Shown here one piece after another: positions 19,052-26,874 of a stretch of DNA of 64,000 nucleotides. The DNA is from Dyadobacter sp. CY312 (GTDB lineage Bacteria; Bacteroidota; Bacteroidia; Cytophagales; Spirosomataceae): NCBI RefSeq assembly GCF_021390535.1, contig NZ_JAJUXG010000003.1:434001-498000 (forward strand), read 5' to 3'. The position numbers and the translations under genes are program-made. Below the pieces are notes generated by a model. The model was not told where the DNA came from and ran no database searches. It worked only from the letters and a program-made list of their open reading frames with translations. Numbering within the stretch: the stretch's first letter is position 1; every line of letters starts with the position of its first letter.

Positions 19052-19723
19052 ATGAAAAAATTATTAATTGCCTTTTGCGCTTTGATGATCACGCATGCAG
19101 CATCAGCACAGTACGATCCAAGTTTCAGATTCGGGATTAAAGCAGGTGCCAATCTTTCAAATATCAACGGAAGTAACGACCTCACACTTGCATCAGGAAA
19201 CAATCCATTCAATTTTAAGGATAACGATAACCGTTCTTTGGGTTTTGTAGGCGGTGTTTTCTTCCGTTTTGGTAAGAATGTGTATATACAGCCAGAATTC
19301 TTATTGTCACAGAAAGGCGGAAAATTCAATGTGTATAAAGATGGAGTTCAAAACCCGGATGGCAAGGTGGATGTTCGTTTTTCTAACCTGGACGTTCCTG
19401 TACTATTTGGTATCAGAGTAGCTAAACTTTTCAGGATTAATGTGGGTCCAATGGCTTCGCTGAGAATGTCGAGTAATGGAAAAATTGGTGACACATTCGA
19501 CGATGTGACGGGAGACAACTCCGATGCGGAATTTAAAAATCGTCTGGCTTACGGATACCAGGCTGGTGTAGGATTTGACTTTGGAAGATTAAGCCTGGAT
19601 GTACGTTATGAAGGAAATTTCACTGACATAGTTAAAGTGAAGTTTGACAACGCTACAACAGCTTCGCAATTTGGTAAAAAGAGCAATTTGTTCCAGGCTA
19701 CACTTGGACTTGCGATTTTCTAA
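19052..19723 (+). CDS. outer membrane beta-barrel protein (porin/PorT-like family)
   Basis: 224 residues from the ATG at 19052, chosen because it begins the signal peptide (KLLIAFCALMITHAASAQ); the frame is open 42 codons further upstream without coding character. The mature protein is a string of amphipathic strands (FGIKAGANLSNI, LGFVGGVFFRFG, VYIQPEFLLSQKG, GYQAGVGFDFGRLSLDVRYEG) ending FQATLGLAIF, as expected for an 8- to 10-strand PorT-type barrel. Its role is unknown. It is followed by its own terminator. Confidence 0.87.
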   Translation: MKKLLIAFCALMITHAASAQYDPSFRFGIKAGANLSNINGSNDLTLASGNNPFNFKDNDNRSLGFVGGVFFRFGKNVYIQPEFLLSQKGGKFNVYKDGVQNPDGKVDVRFSNLDVPVLFGIRVAKLFRINVGPMASLRMSSNGKIGDTFDDVTGDNSDAEFKNRLAYGYQAGVGFDFGRLSLDVRYEGNFTDIVKVKFDNATTASQFGKKSNLFQATLGLAIF

Positions 19724-19754
19724 ACACAGAATTTGAAACGAACTGATTTTCACA

Positions 19755-19792
19755 GGCGAAGCAGATGTAATTCTGACTTCGCCTTTGTTTTT
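19755..19792 (+). terminator. intrinsic terminator of the barrel gene
   Basis: GGCGAAG at 19755-19761 pairs with CTTCGCC at 19777-19783, an inner AGA/TCT pair extends it, and a T-rich tail follows. Confidence 0.75.
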
Positions 19793-19902
19793 CTGCACCA
19801 GCTTCTGCTACCAGCGATTTCTGCTTTTGTATATATTTATTTATATTGCCTGTTATGGATTCATACAATGGCGGATCCTTAATGTAAATTTCCAACTTCC
19901 TC

Positions 19903-21387
19903 GTGGCTATAAATACTGATAACGTAAAACTTGTTTTTGGACTTAAACTGAAACAGCTCCGTCTTGACAAAGGACTGTCGCTAAGCGAGCTGTCTCAAAA
20001 GTGCGGTCTGTCGTTATCGTACATCAACGAGATTGAAAAAGGAAAGAAATATCCGAAGTCGGATAAGATCATTGCTCTGGCTGCTGCCATGGATGTGGAT
20101 TACGATACGCTCGTTTCACTAAAACTCAGCAAACGCCTGGAACCGATCTCTGAACTGCTCAGTTCGAATATACTTACAGAACTGCCCCTCGAACTTTTCG
20201 GAATAGATCCGGCCAATCTCCTGGAAATACTCTCTGACGCTCCTGCCAAGATCAGTGCATTTGTAGGCACGCTGATTGAAATAGCCCGGAATTACAATAT
20301 GTCCATTGAGAAGTTTTACTTTTCGGCATTGCGTACGTATCAGGAAATGCATGACAATTATTTTGAAGATCTTGAAATTGAAGCCGAGCAATTTCTTGCA
20401 CTTCATGAAATACAGGATACCAGAATGGTGGATGAGTTTTTTCTCGAAAGCATTCTGACGGGTCAGTATGGATATAAGATTGAATACATTAATGATAAAG
20501 CCAACCCGGAATTTGCCAGCATACGGTCACTCACGATTCCAGGTTCAGCCGGCAACCGCCTGTTGCTCAATGCGCATTTATCATCGGTTCAACGGCTTTT
20601 TATTTACGGAAGGGAAATTGGCTATCATTATCTGAACCTGAAAAACCGGCTGCACACAACCGCTCTGGTGGAGGCGGAGACATTTGAACAACTCCTGAAC
20701 AATTTTAAGGCTTCCTATTTTGCCAGTGCGATCATTATTAAACGGAGCTTGTTGGTACCAAAGCTTGCCGCTTTCTTCGAATCACCAACCTGGCAGCCGG
20801 AAACACTTACCGGGCTGATCAGCGAATTTAACACCACGCCTGAATCCTTTTTCTATCGTGTGAGCAATGTGCTGCCGCGATATTTTGGGATCAACCAGAT
20901 CTTTTTCTCCCGCTTCAACAATTTTGCAGGGCAAAACCGGTTCGACATGACCAAGGAGTTGCACATATCCCGCAAACACTATCCGCATACGGTCCGGGAC
21001 GAGCATTATTGCAGGCGCTGGGTGGCACTCACAATCCTGAATGACCTGGCGGAACAGGAAGAAAATGAATCAACAGTTCTTTGTAAAGCACAAAAATCGA
21101 CCTACCTGGATTCCAATGACGAGTATCTGGTGATCAGCTTCGCACAACCAGCGGCTACCACACACAATCTCAATGTGAGCGTGTCCATGGGCATTTACCT
21201 TGACGAGGCAACAAGAGAAAAACTTCGTTTCCTTCCGGATCCGACAATTCCTGCACGCATTGTGAACCAGACTTGTGAAAGATGTGCACTGTTCGATTGC
21301 CGTGAACGGATAGCGGCGCCTATTATTTTGCAAAAAAGGCACAAAAACGAAGCACTCAGAAAGGCATTGAAAAAGATGATCAAATAG
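19903..21387 (+). CDS. XRE-family regulator with degenerate IrrE-like domain and C-terminal DUF2083-like region (ScfR type)
   Basis: 494 residues from a GTG; no ATG fits. Residues 10-65 are an XRE helix-turn-helix (LKQLRLDKGLSLSELSQKCG). The middle matches the IrrE-like region of short-chain fatty acid regulators such as RamB and PrpC-type ScfRs. Its metallopeptidase motif is lost: both histidines are replaced, by R237 and Y241 in GREIGYH. The C-terminal module carries CERCALFDC (C458, C461, C466), as in DUF2083, probably a metal or redox site. In known ScfRs acyl-CoA metabolites are sensed. The next gene downstream encodes a lipid hydroxylase, which fits fatty acid control, by inference. Confidence 0.8.
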   Translation: MAINTDNVKLVFGLKLKQLRLDKGLSLSELSQKCGLSLSYINEIEKGKKYPKSDKIIALAAAMDVDYDTLVSLKLSKRLEPISELLSSNILTELPLELFGIDPANLLEILSDAPAKISAFVGTLIEIARNYNMSIEKFYFSALRTYQEMHDNYFEDLEIEAEQFLALHEIQDTRMVDEFFLESILTGQYGYKIEYINDKANPEFASIRSLTIPGSAGNRLLLNAHLSSVQRLFIYGREIGYHYLNLKNRLHTTALVEAETFEQLLNNFKASYFASAIIIKRSLLVPKLAAFFESPTWQPETLTGLISEFNTTPESFFYRVSNVLPRYFGINQIFFSRFNNFAGQNRFDMTKELHISRKHYPHTVRDEHYCRRWVALTILNDLAEQEENESTVLCKAQKSTYLDSNDEYLVISFAQPAATTHNLNVSVSMGIYLDEATREKLRFLPDPTIPARIVNQTCERCALFDCRERIAAPIILQKRHKNEALRKALKKMIK

Positions 21388-21538
21388 AACTGAATTTGTT
21401 AAATGTTATTCAAAATAGGGGTAGATTCATTTTCAATTGTCTTAAACTCATAGAGGATTTGCCTGCCAGATTATAAAGCAGCAGTATTAGAAATTAGTTA
21501 AAAGTTGTTGCCACAAATAATAAATTTACCTTCCGTTC

Positions 21539-21546
21539 TATCTTTG
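21539..21546 (+). promoter_or_regulatory. TAnnTTTG -7 box for the fatty acid hydroxylase gene
   Basis: TATCTTTG is an exact consensus match 20 nt before the ATG at 21567, which implies a very short leader. The TTGTTG at 21505-21510 is too far upstream for a normal -33 spacing. Confidence 0.5.
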
Positions 21547-21566
21547 CCTAAACTTTAAATAATGCT

Positions 21567-22493
21567 ATGTCCGGCACCTATGAATTTGAGGATTTTATTC
21601 TTAAGATTTCTACGCCATTTTACATCGTGCTCATCGCACTGGAAATTTTCCTGACTAATCGTTCGGACAAAAAAAGCTATTCATTTAAAGACACCGCCAC
21701 CAACGCCATTTTGATGCTCCTTAACGGAGGAATTGATCTTCTTTTCAGAGCTGCTTACATCGGACTTTTGATATGGCTTTATAATTTCAGCTTTATTGAA
21801 CCCATCCCGAATCCATATTTATACTGGACGGCACTTTTCCTGCTCGAAGACCTTGCATTTTACACGTTACATTATGTAGATCATCACAGCAGGCTCTTCT
21901 GGGCTGTGCATGTTACCCATCATTCTTCGGAACATTTCAACCTCACAACTGGTTTCCGTTCTTCGGTTTTCCAGCCTTTATACCGATTCGTTTATTTTAT
22001 TCCATTGGTATTGATTGGCTTCAATCCTGCTGATATTGTGGTAATGTATTCCATCACACAGATATACGGCATTATTGTCCATACTGAGTACGTAAACAAA
22101 CTGGGTTGGCTCGAATATATTTTCGTAACGCCATCGCACCACCGGGTTCACCATGCCAGCAATGTCGAATATCTTGATAAAAATATGGGTATGTGTCTCA
22201 TTATCTGGGACCGTATTTTTGGCACATTTCAGGAAGAGCTGCCTCAGGTGAAAACGCAGTACGGATTGACAAAAAATGTTGGTAAAGAAGGTTTGAAGAA
22301 AACCATCTTTCATGAATGGGAAGAAATAGGCAAGGATTTTAATCAGCCTGTTACGTTCAAAACCAAGCTCAAATACCTATTTAAAGCACCAGGTTGGTCG
22401 CATAACGGATCAAGACAAACCAGCAAACAATTGCAAAAGGAGCTGTCGGTGGTCAGCACCCAGCCGTCGGTCGTTGAAAGGGAAACTGTATAG
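21567..22493 (+). CDS. fatty acid hydroxylase / sterol desaturase family membrane protein
   Basis: 308 residues with about four hydrophobic helices (for example FYIVLIALEIFL and FVYFIPLVLIGF). The di-iron histidine clusters are complete: HYVDH (102-106), HVTHHSSEH (115-123) and HHRVHH (191-196). The family hydroxylates or desaturates lipid chains with oxygen. Bacterial members act on fatty acids, carotenoids or sphingolipid-type lipids, and the substrate here is open. It follows the ScfR-like regulator 179 nt downstream, with its own -7 box. Confidence 0.9.
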   Translation: MSGTYEFEDFILKISTPFYIVLIALEIFLTNRSDKKSYSFKDTATNAILMLLNGGIDLLFRAAYIGLLIWLYNFSFIEPIPNPYLYWTALFLLEDLAFYTLHYVDHHSRLFWAVHVTHHSSEHFNLTTGFRSSVFQPLYRFVYFIPLVLIGFNPADIVVMYSITQIYGIIVHTEYVNKLGWLEYIFVTPSHHRVHHASNVEYLDKNMGMCLIIWDRIFGTFQEELPQVKTQYGLTKNVGKEGLKKTIFHEWEEIGKDFNQPVTFKTKLKYLFKAPGWSHNGSRQTSKQLQKELSVVSTQPSVVERETV

Positions 22494-22526
22494 TCAACGC
22501 CGCTTCCAGCGTCAACAATGGTAAAT

Positions 22527-22542
22527 GCTATCAGCTGATAGC
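22527..22542. repeat. 16-bp perfect palindrome between convergent genes
   Basis: GCTATCAGCTGATAGC is self-complementary. It sits in the 55-bp gap between convergent genes but has no T-run on either side, so it is a weak terminator at best. Confidence 0.6.
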
Positions 22543-22548
22543 CAATAG

Positions 22549-23709
22549 CTACTTAAACGCCGGAATGCCCGTAATTTCTGCTCCCAAAATCAGCAAATGT
22601 ATATCGTGTGTTCCTTCGTAAGTAATCACCGATTCGAGGTTCATCATGTGCCGCATCACAGGATAATCGCCTGAGATTCCCATGGCTCCAAGAATTTGCC
22701 TCGCTTCCCTTGCAACGTTTAAAGCCATCGCAACATTATTTCGTTTGCCCATGGATATTTGGCTTGTTGTCGCTTTACCTTCATTCATCAACGTCCCAAG
22801 TCGCCATGCCAGCAACTGACCTTTCGTAATTTCTGTAAGCATTTCGGCCAATTTCTTCTGAGTTAATTGAAATCCACCGATCGGTTTATCAAACTGAATA
22901 CGCTCACCGGCATATTTCACAGCCGTTTCATAACAATCCATTGCCGCGCCAAGGGCACCCCACGTTATGCCATAGCGTGCTTTATCAAGACATTGCAGCG
23001 GGGCTTTCAGGCCAGCAGCCTCAGGCAAAATATTTTCTTCTTTTACAAACACGTTATCAAAAACAAGCTCACCGGTAGTACTCGCCCGAAGAGACCACTT
23101 TTTATGGATCTCAGGCGTTGAAAAACCTTCCATTCCCCGTTCCACGATAATACCCTGCACCCTCCCCTCCTCATTCCTGGCCCAGACCACGGTAATGTCG
23201 GCAAAGGGTGCATTAGAAATCCAGATCTTGGAACCATTGAGCAGATATCCTCCGGATGATTTGACCAGCGTCGTTTTCATGCCAGCAGGATTGGAACCAA
23301 AGTCAGGCTCGGTAAGTCCGAAGCAACCCAGAAGTTCACCTTTCGCAAGTCCGGGCAAATATTTCCGTTTCTGTTCTTCCGATCCAAATGCATAGATAGG
23401 CCACATCACCAACGAACCCTGTACCGAAACTGTCGACCGCATTCCGGAATCGCCCCTTTCAATTTCCTGACACATTAGTCCATAGCTGATGTAATCGAGC
23501 CCGCCGCCACCATAGTCCTCAGGAATGGTCGGCCCGAATACACCCAGTTCGCCAAACTTTCTGACCAGATGTATAGGAAACTCGGCTCGTTGCGCATAGT
23601 CGTCAATGATTGGTTTTATTTCCTTGTCAGTAAAATCCCTGACGGTTTGAGTGATGAGCCGCTGCTCAGGAGTAAGGAGATCGGAGATGTTTAGAAAGTC
23701 GGTGGTCAT
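22549..23709 (-). CDS. gcdH: glutaryl-CoA dehydrogenase-type acyl-CoA dehydrogenase
   Basis: 386 residues, the normal length. The catalytic base is E365 in TYEGTHDIH, the signature of the GCDH branch, and ARYGITWGAL and RIQFDKPIGGFQLTQKKLA also match that branch. FAD-binding segments GCFGLTEPDFGSN and NGSKIWISNAPFAD are present. GCDH oxidises and decarboxylates glutaryl-CoA to crotonyl-CoA in lysine and tryptophan breakdown. The start lies only 8 nt after the stop of a ParE-like toxin gene on the same strand, so it may share that operon. A broader acyl-CoA specificity is possible. Confidence 0.88.
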   Translation of the reverse strand: MTTDFLNISDLLTPEQRLITQTVRDFTDKEIKPIIDDYAQRAEFPIHLVRKFGELGVFGPTIPEDYGGGGLDYISYGLMCQEIERGDSGMRSTVSVQGSLVMWPIYAFGSEEQKRKYLPGLAKGELLGCFGLTEPDFGSNPAGMKTTLVKSSGGYLLNGSKIWISNAPFADITVVWARNEEGRVQGIIVERGMEGFSTPEIHKKWSLRASTTGELVFDNVFVKEENILPEAAGLKAPLQCLDKARYGITWGALGAAMDCYETAVKYAGERIQFDKPIGGFQLTQKKLAEMLTEITKGQLLAWRLGTLMNEGKATTSQISMGKRNNVAMALNVAREARQILGAMGISGDYPVMRHMMNLESVITYEGTHDIHLLILGAEITGIPAFK

Positions 23710-23717
23710 AGGAATAT

Positions 23718-24023
23718 CTAGACTTTAAATTTGGAAGGGTTTTGCCAGGTGTTCCAGAATAGTAGCAATTCTATTTTTCCTTTTACTGAATTTACACGAT
23801 ATATCAGGTTCACCCTCTTGTGTAATACTGTACAACGTATATTTTCATTGGCTGAACTTTGCGAAATACCAGAGAATGGAAACCTCTTTAAAACCTCCAA
23901 CTTTCGCTTCGTGAGAAAAGCAAATTTCCTAACTTCCTTATCGGACCATTCTTCCTTGAGATATTCGATGTTTGCAGCATAAGTATCAACGGCCTTGATG
24001 GTCCATACTATTTCAAATGCCAT
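23718..24023 (-). CDS. type II toxin, RelE/ParE superfamily
   Basis: 101 residues, typical for ParE-type toxins. It begins with the usual IVWTIKAVDTYAANIEYL helix, has RFPFSGI in the middle and ends in the beta-strand pattern NLIYRVNSVKGKIELLLFW followed by NP.K. Such toxins poison gyrase or cleave mRNA at the ribosome; the branch is not certain. It overlaps the upstream antitoxin gene by 16 nt, the standard coupled arrangement. It stops 8 nt before gcdH. Confidence 0.85.
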   Translation of the reverse strand: MAFEIVWTIKAVDTYAANIEYLKEEWSDKEVRKFAFLTKRKLEVLKRFPFSGISQSSANENIRCTVLHKRVNLIYRVNSVKGKIELLLFWNTWQNPSKFKV

Positions 24024-24247
24024 TGTGGAAATCGTTTATTGACCTCCTCTTCGGTTAACGTTTGTCCATTATTTGCCTGACTAATCGACTCCTCCAAATC
24101 ATTTTTCACATCATCAGGCAGCGTATCCCACCAATCAGAGCTCGTATTGTCCTCCAATAGGGCATGAACCATTGATAACATACGTTCATCCGCAACATCA
24201 ATTTGCTTTTTAACTTCCTCCCTTAAAACCTGAATGTTTGAGCTCAT
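24008..24247 (-). CDS. antitoxin of the ParE-like module
   Basis: 79 residues from the ATG ending at 24247; the frame is open to an ATG at 24286. It is a small charged protein: an N-terminal helix (VLREEVKKQIDVADERML) and then DTLPDDVKNDLEESISQ with EEEVNKRFPQWH at the end. The tail resembles antitoxins that pair with ParE/RelE toxins in Bacteroidota. It precedes and overlaps the toxin gene. I cannot place its DNA-binding fold from sequence alone. Confidence 0.78.
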   Translation of the reverse strand: MSSNIQVLREEVKKQIDVADERMLSMVHALLEDNTSSDWWDTLPDDVKNDLEESISQANNGQTLTEEEVNKRFPQWHLK

Positions 24248-24548
24248 GTCTTCTATCTGAGTTTTAACGAAGTTATTTAAAATCAACGGTGTTTCAAAGG
24301 CCTATGTAGCAAACTGTCAGTTGGTATTGTAACGGTTACATTTTTATTACAGGAAAGATACTTTTGTATGTTTACTATAAGAAATTAAGATCTTTTGAAT
24401 TTGCCTATCCCTGATCGGAATGAAGATAAAGCGCTCCGGTATGGTAACAAGAAAAGGCGAGTTGCCCTTTTTCGACATCACGACGAACCTTGGGCAATCC
24501 CAGCTTGAAAGCAAATGCATTCAATATGCAACTGTCAACTGGCACTAC

Positions 24549-25472
24549 TCAATTTCCCAAATTTTTCTTGACAGTTTCTAGATCTTTCAATTCTCCATTT
24601 ACAATCACATTGACGTCGCTGTCCTTGAAGATTTCGTTTTCAGAAGCAAGCTTACTTTTAAAATAGAGTGTAAACGGAAGATCTTTACCATTTACCAGGA
24701 TTTGCCCCGCTGCCCTCAAAATTTTACCCATATCAATTGACAGTGGGATTTCATATATCTCGCTGCTTTGTGCTTTCACCTTTGTTGTTCCCTTTACACT
24801 TCCTTCGGCCAGCCTCTTTTGCTTTCCCATATCCACCACATAAGAGGGATTTTTAAACTGAATTGGAAAACTGTTTTTATTGGTAAATTTCAACTGAAGA
24901 ACTAATTCGGATTTACTCAGGCGGAATTTTTCCACATCATATCCAGCCACCTCAACCTTTGGCAATTGCCACAGGGGAAGCTTTTTGTCCATTTCCAGGG
25001 TAATACTATCTTTCCCAAGTAAAGGCTTTTTTAAGTGAAACACAGTTTCAAAATGGTAATTGGCGCTGTCTTCTCCTGCTGCGGTAACGCTGTCCCCTAC
25101 ACTGGATATGTTTTTGATTTTGAGCTGAACGGGCAGGGTAACCATACTGCTATCGTTGGCTTTCAGAGCCAACGGTTTATCATAATTATTTTCTACGATT
25201 TTCTTACCATTCATCGTCACGAAATAATCGAATTCGTTTACATCAAAACCGATTGGAAGCGGGTTGTGAACCAATAGGTTCAGCGAAAGATCAACCGTGC
25301 TGTCTGTGATATTACTGATCTGCCCGATACCCATTTCAACCTTAGGCTTTAAGCCGGAAACAGGATTTTCATTATCGCCTTTGTACTTTTTGAAAAAATA
25401 CCATCCAGCTGCTCCTACCGCAGCCAGTAAAATAATGATTAACGTAATTTTAACAGGACGGTTTTTTTTCAT
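24549..25472 (-). CDS. LEA type 2 family membrane-anchored protein
   Basis: 307 residues from the ATG ending at 25472, chosen because it starts the anchor (KITLIIILLAAVGAAGWYFF); the frame is open 13 codons further. After the N-terminal membrane helix there are two WHy/LEA14-like beta-sandwich repeats, about 45-165 (TDSTVDLSLNLLVHNPLPIGF) and 175-290 (LVLQLKFTNKNSFPIQF). The hallmark is the N-P/N-S-F-P pattern after a strand. LEA14 domains are linked to stress tolerance; the bacterial role is unknown. Probably inner membrane with a periplasmic domain. Confidence 0.85.
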   Translation of the reverse strand: MKKNRPVKITLIIILLAAVGAAGWYFFKKYKGDNENPVSGLKPKVEMGIGQISNITDSTVDLSLNLLVHNPLPIGFDVNEFDYFVTMNGKKIVENNYDKPLALKANDSSMVTLPVQLKIKNISSVGDSVTAAGEDSANYHFETVFHLKKPLLGKDSITLEMDKKLPLWQLPKVEVAGYDVEKFRLSKSELVLQLKFTNKNSFPIQFKNPSYVVDMGKQKRLAEGSVKGTTKVKAQSSEIYEIPLSIDMGKILRAAGQILVNGKDLPFTLYFKSKLASENEIFKDSDVNVIVNGELKDLETVKKNLGN

Positions 25473-25726
25473 AACGGCAGAATGCTTTTGAGTTTTGCTA
25501 CCATATCTCAAAAATCATTCCTCATGTTTTTACCCAGCGTCCCTATTCTCAACCTGTACCTCCGTTTATAGTATACAGCTCAACGTATATGTAGAGTAAA
25601 GTATTCATATCCAGCACTATTTAATCTCATTCACCCAAATCCTACAATGGAATATATTTTATATACAGACTGGTAGCGGCGTAATGTTACGTCGTTCGAC
25701 TACGACAACTAAAAATTATTTATGTT

Positions 25727-26263
25727 ATGAAAGCGAAAAGTAAAGCCACAAAGCTGATTACAAGTACAGACAGCGAAAAATTAACTGAACTGTTTGTTGA
25801 CGGACTTAAAGATATTTACTGGGCTGAGAAACATCTTGCAAAAGCATTGCCTAAAATGGCAAAAGCTGCTACATCGGATGAATTAAAGTCGGCATTTGAG
25901 ACACACACTACTGAAACCGAAACGCATGTTACCCGCTTGGAAGAAATCTTTGGCCTTATTGGCAAAAAAGCTCAGGCAAAAAAATGCGCTGCAATGGAAG
26001 GCCTGCTGGAAGAAGGAAACGAAGTCATTGATAGTACGGAAAAGGGTACAATGGTTCGCGATTGTGGGCTCATTATGGCCGCTCAAAAAGTGGAGCATTA
26101 TGAAATCGCTTCTTACGGCACACTGAGAAACATCGCAAGAACGCTTGGCCATGCTGATGCGGCAGACTTGCTCCAAATTACGCTCGACGAAGAAGGAACA
26201 ACGGATCATTTGTTGACCGAACTTGCGGAAACGTACGTGAATGAGGAAGCGAGCGCGGAGTAA
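25727..26263 (+). CDS. ferritin-like YciE/YciF (DUF892) family protein
   Basis: 178 residues, all alpha, with the DUF892 pattern LFVDGLKDIYWAEKHLAKALPKM, ETHTTETETHVTRLEEIF and AAQKVEHYEIASYGTLR. The conserved E and H residues of these segments form the ferritin-like di-metal site. The family is induced by general and salt stress in several bacteria; its reaction is not established. There is no signal peptide. It is monocistronic with a strong terminator. Confidence 0.92.
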   Translation: MKAKSKATKLITSTDSEKLTELFVDGLKDIYWAEKHLAKALPKMAKAATSDELKSAFETHTTETETHVTRLEEIFGLIGKKAQAKKCAAMEGLLEEGNEVIDSTEKGTMVRDCGLIMAAQKVEHYEIASYGTLRNIARTLGHADAADLLQITLDEEGTTDHLLTELAETYVNEEASAE

Positions 26264-26283
26264 CTAACCGATGCATAAATAGT

Positions 26284-26331
26284 AAAGAGCCGACTGGAAT
26301 ATCAGACGATAATCCAGCCGGCTCTTTTTTT
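26284..26331 (+). terminator. intrinsic terminator of the YciE/YciF gene
   Basis: AAAGAGCCGACTGGA at 26284-26298 pairs with 26313-26327 with one mismatch, followed by a seven-T run. The T-run touches the stop codon of the convergent VOC gene. Confidence 0.9.
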
Positions 26332-26746
26332 AAATTCCCTTCCAAATACCTGGTGTAGCCAATTCGATCAGGTGGTTGTCGGTATCCCTGAAATAGATGC
26401 TATTACCATCATTGAATTGTACCAGGCTCTCAATAGTAATATTCCTTTCAGTGAGCCTGTTTTTCCAGTCATCCTGTGAATCAGCATCAATGGAGAACGC
26501 AAGGTGAACCGGGCCGCTTCCATTGTGTGGCGGAATAATTCCCCCGCCCGGTAATGTAATGTCGCTTAATGAACTGTCCTTTTTAAAAAGTAACAACACT
26601 TGTTTCCCTGCCACATTGAGGGCAACAAGCCTTTCTGTATTTACAAGAATTTCGAACCCGAAAAGATCTGTGTAGAATGTCACTGCTTTTTCAAGGTCTT
26701 CAAAATAGAGAGCAGATTCTAAAATTCCATTCACTTTTGTAGTCAT
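26330..26746 (-). CDS. VOC/glyoxalase superfamily protein
   Basis: 138 residues from the ATG ending at 26746, the usual length for one VOC unit; the frame is open 29 codons further but that part has no family character. The paired beta-alpha-beta-beta-beta modules are visible: ALYFEDLEKAVTFYTDLFGF, then VHLAFSID with H81 and IYFRDTDNHLIELATP with E129, the likely metal ligands. Members isomerise, cleave or bind small molecules including antibiotics. The substrate is unknown. Divergent from the ABC permease gene. Confidence 0.88.
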   Translation of the reverse strand: MTTKVNGILESALYFEDLEKAVTFYTDLFGFEILVNTERLVALNVAGKQVLLLFKKDSSLSDITLPGGGIIPPHNGSGPVHLAFSIDADSQDDWKNRLTERNITIESLVQFNDGNSIYFRDTDNHLIELATPGIWKGI

Positions 26747-26874
26747 ATCAATCTTTGCTAAATTATCAAACTTAAATTCCTTCATCCACATGCGAATATT
26801 AGAACAACACAAAACGCAACGGTTTGTATCCAAATTTCGTAAGGGATTGTATAACCTCTTAATCCTGAACCAGA

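Noticed and set aside
24421..24582. 53-codon + strand frame downstream of a TACTTTTG box at 24359-24366
   Set aside because: It runs into the 3' end of the LEA-type gene, has no family character and no recognisable ribosome site. The 262-bp gap is better described as holding the antitoxin promoter region.
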